DNA from: Alteribacillus persepolensis
GTDB lineage: Bacteria; Bacillota; Bacilli; Bacillales; Marinococcaceae
Assembly: GCF_900099605.1 (NCBI RefSeq)
Contig: NZ_FNDK01000014.1
Location: 1 to 64,000, forward strand
Reading direction: 5' to 3'
Length of the DNA: 64,000 nt
In this document: piece by piece, positions 37,800 through 44,939 of the stretch
How the letters are laid out: the number at the start of each line of letters is the position of its first letter
Numbering within the stretch: position 1 is the first letter of the stretch
Translations under genes and position numbers: made by a program
The notes under the pieces: generated by a model
What the model saw: only the letters and a program-made list of their open reading frames with translations
What the model was told of the DNA's origin: nothing
Database searches by the model: none

Positions 37800-38906
37800 T
37801 TACTGCCACCCAGCTTCATTCATGAGCATTAATGCTTGTGTATTGTTTTCTCCGAGCTGTGTCAAATCGATATCCTGCTCTTCAAAGTCACCCCATGATT
37901 GTAAAAGCTCCGCTGGTTCTACGTTTGGATTGACAGGATACTCATAGTTCGCTTCGGAAAACTCGTCTTGTACTTCTTCGCTGGAAAGAAATTCAATAAG
38001 CTTTACAGCATTTTCTGGGTTTGGTGCATTCGCTGTTACACCTGCACCGCTGACGTTCACGTGAGTACCAGTTGTTTCTTGGTTCGGGAAGAAGATTTCC
38101 AGCTGTTCAGCAACATTCACTTCTTCTTCTTCTGCTGAGTTAAGCATCTTTCCAATGTAGTACGTGTTCATAATAGCTACGTCCCCTTCACCGGCAGCTA
38201 AAGCTTTCGCTTGATCCCTGTCGCCGCCTTTCGGTGTACGGGCAAAATTGTTTACAAGCCCCTCTGCCCATGCACTTGTTTCTTCTGTTCCGTTAATGGA
38301 AATAAGAGAAGCAACAAGCGATTGATTGTAAATATTGTCAGCTGGACGTACTAACACACGCCCTTCCCACTCTTCGTCTGCTAATGCTTCATACGTCGAT
38401 AATTCCTCTTCGCTGACGCGGTCTGGGTGGTATACAATAACACGCGCTCTTTTTGTTAAACCAAACCATTGATTATCTGTATCACGAAAGTTTTCAGGAA
38501 TGTTTTCATGAAGCACATCTGACTCCACTGACTGCAGCAAATCTGCTTCTTTTGCTCGGTGAAGCCGGCCAGCATCTGATGTGATGAAGACGTCTCCTTC
38601 TGTATTTTCTCCTTCACGTTCCAATCGTTCAATTAACTCATCTGCATTTCCAGATATCACATTCACTTCAATACCTGTTTCTTCTGTAAATTGATCATAC
38701 AACGCGTCATCTGTGTCGTAGTGACGGCTTGTATATAAGTTCACTTCTTGACTGTCTTCGTTATCTGCTTCTTCTGCATTTTCCTCATTTGCCGTTTCTC
38801 CCTCTGTCTCTGCCTCTTCATTTTCTTCACCGCTTCCACAAGCAGCAAGAACGAGCATAAAAACAGCAAACAGCATAACGAGATACCAATTCGAACGTAT
38901 TTTCAT
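37800..38906 (-). CDS. fbpA: Iron(III) ABC transporter substrate-binding lipoprotein
   Basis: 368 residues. Lipoprotein signal peptide with lipobox LAAC (Cys23), then an acidic Glu/Asp/Asn linker (24-52), then a Fbp-type periplasmic-binding fold starting VNLYTSRHYDTDDALYDQF. Typical FutA/FbpA motifs include FDQFTEETGI-like and YYIGKMLNSAEE near residue 250. It captures ferric iron at the outer membrane face and delivers it to FbpBC. The acidic linker fits a halophilic host. Two Fur boxes lie upstream. Confidence 0.93.
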   Translation of the reverse strand: MKIRSNWYLVMLFAVFMLVLAACGSGEENEEAETEGETANEENAEEADNEDSQEVNLYTSRHYDTDDALYDQFTEETGIEVNVISGNADELIERLEREGENTEGDVFITSDAGRLHRAKEADLLQSVESDVLHENIPENFRDTDNQWFGLTKRARVIVYHPDRVSEEELSTYEALADEEWEGRVLVRPADNIYNQSLVASLISINGTEETSAWAEGLVNNFARTPKGGDRDQAKALAAGEGDVAIMNTYYIGKMLNSAEEEEVNVAEQLEIFFPNQETTGTHVNVSGAGVTANAPNPENAVKLIEFLSSEEVQDEFSEANYEYPVNPNVEPAELLQSWGDFEEQDIDLTQLGENNTQALMLMNEAGWQ

Positions 38907-38933
38907 TTCTTTACCCCCATGACTATGTATAAG

Positions 38934-38992
38934 TGATAATGAATTTCATTATATATATATTCTTAATGAAAACCATTATCAAGTCAAGGTTT
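38934..38992 (-). promoter_or_regulatory. fbpA promoter with two Fur boxes
   Basis: TGATAATGAATTTCA (38934-38948) and TGAAAACCATTATCA (38967-38981) each match the Fur 7-1-7 consensus at 12 of 14 positions. Minus strand -35 TTGATA and -10 TATATA with 17-bp spacing lie within and between them, so iron-loaded Fur would block initiation. Confidence 0.8.
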
Positions 38993-39021
38993 TTTTCAAA
39001 AAATTTGGTTATTATCATTAA

Positions 39022-39594
39022 TCACTTATATTCTACGGCCAGCTGTACAGAAAGCTGTCTCAGCTGATCTAAATGCTTTTGGTCATAACGATTCCATGGA
39101 CCGCTCGGCAGATGCTTGATAATGGCTTGAGCGGCTGCCCTTGTGTTCCTTGTTTGGATAGAAACTGCTGACGGGAGGCGTGTATAAAATCGCTGCTTTT
39201 TGGTATAAAAAACAGTATTTTTTTCTCTTTTTAACAGCGTGGAATGATGAATCGATAAGTAAAAATGACGGTCAGGAAAGCCAATTTTTTTATTCATTAA
39301 TGCATATAAAAACATATCTCGTACTTCTTTTGCCTGCTGTATATTTTCCGATGCTTGAATAAAAGATTGGTATAAATCGCCATTAAGTACCACCAGCGGA
39401 TATATTTTTTCCTTTTCTTCTGCCAATTTCCATCGTTTCATCTGTCTGCTGCATTCGCTCTGCCAACTACTAATTCCGCTACTGAGCTTTTTATGTTCAT
39501 CGGTGATTACGTATGCACCGTATTTATCTCTTAATTCCAAAGCAGCGTTTGTTTTTTCCATCGCTTTTGCACTTTCCACACAAATAATGGTCAT
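39022..39594 (-). CDS. Thymidylate-kinase-like protein with degenerate P-loop
   Basis: 190 residues. The layout follows thymidylate/deoxynucleoside kinases, but each key motif is eroded. Residues 7-15 read ESAKAMEKT where a kinase has EGxDGxGKT. VVLNGDLYQSF (68-78) stands where VVxDRYxxSS is expected. PDRHFYLSIHHSTLLKR (107-123) matches the PDLxxYLDVxxExALxR strand-helix. Only Lys and Thr of the P-loop survive, so ATP hydrolysis is unlikely. It may be a pseudoenzyme or a regulatory subunit. The motif comparison is by eye and the family call is an inference. No operon partner; fbpA is downstream. Confidence 0.5.
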   Translation of the reverse strand: MTIICVESAKAMEKTNAALELRDKYGAYVITDEHKKLSSGISSWQSECSRQMKRWKLAEEKEKIYPLVVLNGDLYQSFIQASENIQQAKEVRDMFLYALMNKKIGFPDRHFYLSIHHSTLLKREKNTVFYTKKQRFYTRLPSAVSIQTRNTRAAAQAIIKHLPSGPWNRYDQKHLDQLRQLSVQLAVEYK

Positions 39595-39764
39595 ACAGCA
39601 CCATCTCCTGTTTATCTGGATGGTATTTCGGTTTCACCGTTAGGTTCGCTTTTGTTATAACGATTTCCTTTCTCTATTTTTAAAGCGTGATTACCTTTTC
39701 ACCTTTCCTGTTGCTCTGTTCCTTTACAAACTTCACCAAAAAAGAAAAAACAACCCTACATAAA

Positions 39765-39785
39765 GAACACTTGTTCTTATATAAT
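39765..39785 (+). promoter_or_regulatory. LexA (SOS) box and promoter of yolD-like gene
   Basis: GAACACTTGTTC (39765-39776) fits the Bacillus LexA box GAAC-N4-GTTC and sits just before a -10 TATAAT (39780-39785). LexA bound here would block the promoter. Confidence 0.8.
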
Positions 39786-39806
39786 TGAGAGAAGGAGGGA
39801 TCACCC

Positions 39807-40151
39807 ATGAACCCAAACAAATTAACGCCAGGATCCAACCTGCGCTGGGAATCCTCACGAATGATTTTACCAGAACACCGCGAAAAATGGCTGAACCATC
39901 AAAAACAACAAGCTAAACAAAAAAAACCCGAAATGGACCCGCAGCGCTGGGAAGAACTGGAGTGGATGCTTGGAGACGCTATGCGAAACGATGCCGTGCT
40001 TTGTTTTACTTATTGGCGGGATGGTTTTTTCCACAAAATCATTGGCCGCTGCTCTTATATTAATCATGTCCAAAAACAATTTCATCTGGCCACCGGCGAT
40101 GGCACCGTCTATCTTCGTTTTGAAGACCTTGCTGATATCGCCTGTATCTAG
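39807..40151 (+). CDS. YolD-like protein
   Basis: 114 residues. Family pattern: LTPGSNLRWESSRMILPEHREKW, then DDA-like ELEWMLGDAMRND and TYWRDGFFHKIIGRCSYINHVQKQFHL. YolD-like proteins usually accompany Y-family translesion polymerases (UvrX, YqjW) in SOS operons. Here the gene stands alone behind a LexA box, with a terminator straight after. The molecular role is unknown. GGAGGGA lies upstream of the ATG. Confidence 0.88.
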   Translation: MNPNKLTPGSNLRWESSRMILPEHREKWLNHQKQQAKQKKPEMDPQRWEELEWMLGDAMRNDAVLCFTYWRDGFFHKIIGRCSYINHVQKQFHLATGDGTVYLRFEDLADIACI

Positions 40152-40164
40152 TCCATAAAAATAC

Positions 40165-40195
40165 GCCCCATGACAGCTTCAACTGCAAATGGGGC
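40165..40195. terminator. Bidirectional terminator between yolD-like and yteA-like genes
   Basis: GCCCCAT / ATGGGGC arms between the two convergent genes; T-rich on both sides (TTTAT on plus, GTATTTTT on minus). Confidence 0.75.
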
Positions 40196-40216
40196 TTTAT
40201 GACAGCCATTTGGCGT

Positions 40217-40897
40217 CTACCTTCTTAAAAAATAGTACGAAAAATCAACGTCATGGTCAAAATCAATCGGCTCGCCTTCACTATCTGTCATTCCATACCC
40301 AAACGTCCACTCATCATTGATACCGTCATCTTCTGCATCACCGAACATACCCTCATATTCAAGCGACGGGTCATACGTGTCTTGCGGTGCATCTGATGTG
40401 CCATACGCTCCTGCTAACTCCCAGCTTTCCTCCGCATCAAACCGGTCATTTTCCACGTCTTGTACCGTTGTATCAGTAAACCCGCCTTTCCCCGGAATCA
40501 AACGCTCTTCCTCTACAGGCCTGTCGTCAATGTTAGGCTCTTGATAAGAATGTTGAATGCACTGCAAAGCGGTTGGCTCTGACTCCAGCCGCTCCAGCGA
40601 AATATCTCTTCCACATTTTTCACACGTACCGTATGATCCTTCTTCCATGGCTTGCAGCGCTTTTTCAATACGTTCTTGCTCACGCCGAGAATGTTGATCT
40701 AGTGCCATATCTTTTTCTCTTTCATACAATTCTGTCCCATTGTCTGCCGGATGGTTATCGTAGTTCGACAATTCCCCGATCGATTCCCGGGCAAACTCTT
40801 CATCTAAACCGAAATGATCGTGATTATGCTGTTGAAGTTCATGCAAACGAGAGGTCAGCTGCTGTTTTAAGTCATGAAAAAATTCATTCGTTCTCAC
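40217..40897 (-). CDS. yteA: DksA/TraR C4-type zinc finger protein, YteA family
   Basis: 226 residues. Coiled-coil N-terminal region (FFHDLKQQLTSRLHELQQHN), then the TraR/DksA zinc finger CEKCGRDISLERLESEP..LQCIQH, with His in the fourth ligand position as in B. subtilis YteA, and a long acidic C-terminal tail. Such proteins enter the RNA polymerase secondary channel in other phyla; YteA is sporulation-associated in Bacillus but poorly studied. Convergent with the YolD-like gene. Confidence 0.88.
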   Translation of the reverse strand: MRTNEFFHDLKQQLTSRLHELQQHNHDHFGLDEEFARESIGELSNYDNHPADNGTELYEREKDMALDQHSRREQERIEKALQAMEEGSYGTCEKCGRDISLERLESEPTALQCIQHSYQEPNIDDRPVEEERLIPGKGGFTDTTVQDVENDRFDAEESWELAGAYGTSDAPQDTYDPSLEYEGMFGDAEDDGINDEWTFGYGMTDSEGEPIDFDHDVDFSYYFLRR

Positions 40898-41048
40898 TTG
40901 TTTCTCCTCCTTTTCTCTCCCTCTTTACGTAGTATGCTCGAAAGAAAAGAACCGTTGCGGAACAGTTTCTGGTAATGGCTAAAAAGGTTTACGGTTCCTC
41001 TCATAATTTGTGCAGATAAGTAAATCCTAAAAGACGGAGGTGAAACGA

Positions 41049-42401
41049 ATGACAACCTGCGATTGTGTTATTATCGGCGGAGGGTTAGCAGGATTGACAA
41101 CGGCACTGGAAGTAGCTGAGGCTGGCCAAAAAGTCGTTGTACTCGAAGCAGACTCCGTCGTTGGAGGCCGTACAGCATCTTGGAACGAAGACGGCATGCA
41201 TGTAGAATCAGGATTTCATCGCTATATCGGCTTTTACAGCCATCTGCCCCGTATCTTGAAAAAAGCAGGGGTGAAATTGGAAGACATTGTTACATGGGAA
41301 GAAAAAGTAGAAGTGCGTTCTCCTCGGAATCAGCAAACAGTGACGTTAGGAGTTGCCCCTTTATTTGGACCGTTGAAAATGCTTAAAACGATGACAGGAA
41401 ACCACCCCTGTTTAGAAAATAAAGACATCGTGTCGACCATGCAGTTTTTTTTAAGCGGCTTAAAAGATTATTATCTTCATCCGTCAGCACTTGATCAATG
41501 GACGGTGCAGGAATATGCCAAAAAACACCGTCTCACTGAAGCCGCTTTTCATTATATTGTTATTCCACTGAGTACAGGGATTTATTTTCTTCCACCCGAA
41601 CGATATTCTGCTTATAATTTTTTCGGCTTGTTCGCTGTTGGATTACCGCGCATGTTGAAAATGCGAATTGGGGCTTACTTAGGAGGCATGACAGAAGTGA
41701 TGTGCAAGCCAATGGCCGAGAAAATTAAATCGTTAGGCGGCGCTGTACATACCAATCAAAAAGTGGAATCATTGCTTGTTACAGAAGACGGCCGTGCCGT
41801 AAATGGGGCCAAAACTAGTGATGGAAAAGAATGGAGAGGAGAACACACTGCGGTTGCTGTATCTTTGCACGCAGCGAAGCAATTGCTCAAATCCGATTTC
41901 TCCGCACACGAAAGCTTTCGGTCACTATTTGCATTGCCGACCATGGATGCGTGTACGTTTCAAATCGATATGAAAAAACCACTGCTGCCAAAAGATATTA
42001 CAACGTTTGGTCCAGGAACATGTTTAGCAAGCTTTGCCGAACAGTCGCGCACAACGTTTCAAGATTCGAGCGGCAGACTCTCTATTATTTTAGCTCCTCC
42101 CGAACGTTTTACTGATTTATCCGGAGAAGAGACGCTGGATATCGTTCTCAAAGACTTACATGCCATTGGAACACCGCTCAACCGTGATGACATTATCACA
42201 TACCGTAAAATAGTGCATCATCATGACTTCTACCATTTAGGTCCTGGACATCACAAAATGAGACCCTCACAAAAAACTCCCATCAAAGGCTTAACTTTGG
42301 CGGGAGATTATACGATGCAGCCGTTTTTTGCCACCATGGAAGGGGCTGTCTATTCAGGAAAATTAGCCGCTAACTGTATTACCGCAAAAAGTCGAATCTA
42401 A
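41049..42401 (+). CDS. FAD-dependent oxidoreductase, plant-type phytoene desaturase / HpnE-like
   Basis: 450 residues. N-terminal dinucleotide-binding motif CVIIGGGLAGLTTALEVAEAG, then VVGGRTASWNEDGMHVESGFH. C-terminal FAD-binding motif LTLAGDYTMQPFFATMEGAVYSGKLAA. This set matches phytoene/zeta-carotene desaturases and hydroxysqualene dehydroxylases. No other carotenoid or hopanoid genes are near, so the substrate is open. ATG at 41049 follows GGAGG by eight bases. Its stop codon overlaps that of doeA and its terminator lies inside doeA. Confidence 0.85.
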   Translation: MTTCDCVIIGGGLAGLTTALEVAEAGQKVVVLEADSVVGGRTASWNEDGMHVESGFHRYIGFYSHLPRILKKAGVKLEDIVTWEEKVEVRSPRNQQTVTLGVAPLFGPLKMLKTMTGNHPCLENKDIVSTMQFFLSGLKDYYLHPSALDQWTVQEYAKKHRLTEAAFHYIVIPLSTGIYFLPPERYSAYNFFGLFAVGLPRMLKMRIGAYLGGMTEVMCKPMAEKIKSLGGAVHTNQKVESLLVTEDGRAVNGAKTSDGKEWRGEHTAVAVSLHAAKQLLKSDFSAHESFRSLFALPTMDACTFQIDMKKPLLPKDITTFGPGTCLASFAEQSRTTFQDSSGRLSIILAPPERFTDLSGEETLDIVLKDLHAIGTPLNRDDIITYRKIVHHHDFYHLGPGHHKMRPSQKTPIKGLTLAGDYTMQPFFATMEGAVYSGKLAANCITAKSRI

Positions 42402-43576
42402 GCGCTGTGAAAGGCTCTAGGATACGAGCTTAACGTTTCACAGCCTTTTTCAGTGACGACAAAGCTTTCACTAATTTCTACGCCTAACTCCTCAAGCCAA
42501 ATACCTGGAATAAGATGAAAAGCCATATTCGGCTTCAGGACGGTTTTGTCACCAGGGCGTAAAGATGCGGTGTGTTCCCCCCAGTCTGGCGGGTAGTTAA
42601 TGCCAATCGAGTAGCCAATGCGAGAATCTTTACAGAAACCATGTCTCGCAATGACAGTCTGCCATTTTTGTTCTACTTCTTCACACGTGACACCTGGTTT
42701 AATATAGTTAAGTACCGTTTCCACACCTTCAATCACCGCTTGCGATAAACGGTTAAATTCTGGTTTCGGTTTGCCGGCTGTGACCGTTCTCGCTAACGGC
42801 GCGTGATAACGGCTGCAGCAGCCGGCTAATTCAATAATGAGCGGGTCACCGGCTTTAATGGTTTCATCGGTCCAGCTGACATGAGGTGCATACGTCAGCG
42901 CTCCTGCAGGAATCAGCGGCACGATGGAAGGATAATCTCCGCCAAACTGATCCGTTCCGCGTATTTGAGCGTGTGACACTGCCGCTGCCACATCACATAC
43001 ACGCGCTCCTTCTTTCACTGCTGCTACACCTGCTTCCATCGCGCGCGCTGCAATTTCCCCAGCTTTTTTCATATAGGCAATTTCACGGTTAGATTTGATT
43101 ATGCGCACATTATTAACGAGCAGATTAGCGTCTATAAACGTCAGCCACGGACAACCAGTCTCTAACCGCTCCAGCGCACGAGGGGAAAAATAATATGCTT
43201 CCATTTCCACCCCCGCTCGTTTTACGTGTTTTTTGTGCTGAGTCATCCAAGCAGCTAAAACTTCCATCGGGTGTTTGACCGTGGAGTGTACGTATTCGTC
43301 ACTGTACGACAACAGCCGGCATGGAGACAGCCAGGACGTTGCTCTGGCGCCATTTACATCTTGAGCTCTGCCAAACCAATACGGCTCTTCTTCTTCTAAT
43401 AAAACAATAACCATTTGAGGAACATAAAACGACCAGCCATCATATCCAGTTAAATAATTCATATTTGCAGGATCACTTAAAAATAAAACGTCGATCCCCT
43501 TTTGTTCCATCTTCTCTTTTACTTTTTCCAGCCTGAGCGCGTACTCTTCCTTTGGAAACACTGTCAATGACCGCAC
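42398..43576 (-). CDS. doeA: Ectoine hydrolase DoeA (M24 family)
   Basis: About 392 residues. Creatinase/Xaa-Pro-peptidase fold: N-terminal domain with DPANMNYLTGYDGWSFYVPQ and C-terminal pita-bread domain with IELAGCCSRYHAPLARTV and IGYSIGINYPPDWGEHTASL. These segments are characteristic of DoeA, which opens the ectoine ring to N-alpha-acetyl-L-2,4-diaminobutyrate. The metal-ligand set of true M24 peptidases is incomplete, as expected for DoeA. GTG at 43576 has AAGGGGG eight bases upstream; upstream TTG/ATG codons are less likely. Divergent from eutB. Confidence 0.87.
   Translation of the reverse strand: MRSLTVFPKEEYALRLEKVKEKMEQKGIDVLFLSDPANMNYLTGYDGWSFYVPQMVIVLLEEEEPYWFGRAQDVNGARATSWLSPCRLLSYSDEYVHSTVKHPMEVLAAWMTQHKKHVKRAGVEMEAYYFSPRALERLETGCPWLTFIDANLLVNNVRIIKSNREIAYMKKAGEIAARAMEAGVAAVKEGARVCDVAAAVSHAQIRGTDQFGGDYPSIVPLIPAGALTYAPHVSWTDETIKAGDPLIIELAGCCSRYHAPLARTVTAGKPKPEFNRLSQAVIEGVETVLNYIKPGVTCEEVEQKWQTVIARHGFCKDSRIGYSIGINYPPDWGEHTASLRPGDKTVLKPNMAFHLIPGIWLEELGVEISESFVVTEKGCETLSSYPRAFHSA
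42404..42450 (+). terminator. Terminator of the FAD oxidoreductase gene, inside the doeA coding end
   Basis: Plus strand arms GCTGTGAAA (42404-42412) and TTTCACAGC (42436-42444) followed by CTTTTT. The hairpin is encoded by the last codons of the antiparallel doeA gene. Confidence 0.7.
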
Positions 43577-43650
43577 AGCCGGTTCCCCCTTCATATCCAA
43601 TCATAATAACCATCTGCCATAATATTCGTTTTCCAACGTACAAATAGTTG

Positions 43651-43679
43651 TAGACAGTGGTTTTATATCACTTTATTCT
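43651..43679 (+). promoter_or_regulatory. eutB promoter
   Basis: -35 TAGACA (43651-43656), 17-bp spacer, -10 TATTCT (43674-43679), each one mismatch from sigma-A consensus, in the doeA-eutB divergent region. No operator is recognised. Confidence 0.6.
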
Positions 43680-43746
43680 GACCATAAAGGAGTTCATAAC
43701 CAAAAATTGAAATAAACCAAGGAAAATGAAGGCAGGAGGGGATATA

Positions 43747-44727
43747 TTGAAAAACGTGACGCTTAAGGACGTTTGGGTGGCCAAAAAACGAATTCGCACC
43801 TCACTTGCTCCAACACCAATGATATATTCTCAACCTCTCACAGACCACACCGGCGTTCCCGTCTATGTAAAACTTGAAAACTTGCAGCCCACCGGTTCGT
43901 TTAAAATTCGTGGAGCAACGAACATGATCACCTCCCTCTCTTCCAGGCAAAAACAGCAAGGGGTTATTACCTTTTCTACCGGCAACCACGGATTTGCGGT
44001 GGCGTATGCTGCCAAACAGCTAAGCATTCCAGCAGTCGTATGTGTCTCCAGCCGCGTACCTAAAGCCAAGATTGATGCGCTAAAACAAAGCGGAGCAACA
44101 CTTCACATTCACGGAGACAGTCAAGACGAGGCTCAAGAGGAATGCTTACGCCTGCAAAAACAAGACGGCTATACGCTGATTCCGCCATTTGATAATCCTG
44201 CTGTTATTGCTGGGCAAGGAACGATAGGGTTAGAGATTTTGGAGGACTTGCCTGATGTTCATACTGTTTTAGCTGGATTATCGGGTGGAGGACTTCTCTC
44301 TGGTATTGGTCTGACTCTGAAAGAAACAGACTCTCGTATACAAGTGATTGGCTTATCTGTTCAAAAAGGAGCCGCCATGGATGACAGCATTAAAGCAGGA
44401 AGACCTGTTGCTGTGCCGGAACACCCGACGTACGCAGACAGTCTGCTCGGCGGGATTGGGGTGAATAATCACTATACCATGCCAATGATCTCCCGATATG
44501 TCGATGAGCGTCTGCGTCTTCAAGAGCCGGCTATTGCAAAAGGGATGGCTTATTTGTATCAACACCACCGCATGGTCGTAGAAGGAGCAGCTGCTGTAGG
44601 TGCCGGTGCCTTATTAGAAAAAATGGTTATCCCACAAGGGCCTGTCGTTATTGTTGTTACTGGAAACAGTATTGACCCCTTATCCCATTACGACATTGTA
44701 GAGCCATATCTGCACTCGAAAACCTGA
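43747..44727 (+). CDS. eutB: PLP-dependent threonine dehydratase family, EutB-like
   Basis: About 326 residues of fold type II PLP enzymes. Schiff-base Lys53 is in PTGSFKIRGATNM, the phosphate-binding glycine loop is AGLSGGGLLSGIG, and VVVTGNSID closes the active site. EutB is thought to dehydrate a hydroxyectoine-derived intermediate. Pairing with doeA across a 170-bp divergent promoter supports this over a housekeeping threonine dehydratase, which would also carry an ACT domain. TTG at 43747 follows GGAGGGG; ATG at 43726 with AAGGA is the alternative. Confidence 0.85.
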   Translation: MKNVTLKDVWVAKKRIRTSLAPTPMIYSQPLTDHTGVPVYVKLENLQPTGSFKIRGATNMITSLSSRQKQQGVITFSTGNHGFAVAYAAKQLSIPAVVCVSSRVPKAKIDALKQSGATLHIHGDSQDEAQEECLRLQKQDGYTLIPPFDNPAVIAGQGTIGLEILEDLPDVHTVLAGLSGGGLLSGIGLTLKETDSRIQVIGLSVQKGAAMDDSIKAGRPVAVPEHPTYADSLLGGIGVNNHYTMPMISRYVDERLRLQEPAIAKGMAYLYQHHRMVVEGAAAVGAGALLEKMVIPQGPVVIVVTGNSIDPLSHYDIVEPYLHSKT

Positions 44728-44740
44728 CGTGTACAATTGC

Positions 44741-44769
44741 GACGCTGGCACAAGGCCAGCGTCTTTTTC
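44741..44769 (+). terminator. eutB terminator
   Basis: GACGCTGGC / GCCAGCGTC perfect stem, five-base loop, then TTTTTC. Confidence 0.93.
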
Positions 44770-44939
44770 TTTTCTCTCCCATGATGCCATTTTATGTTTT
44801 CTCTTCTCTCCCTTATCCATCGTTTGCATGCCTGCCCGCATACAAGGAAGCCATTTTATCTCTTTTGGTTTAAAAGTTGTGCAATCTACCCAAAATGGAG
44901 ACAAAAGGTCAATCCGTAAGAAGCGGGAGGTGAAACGAT

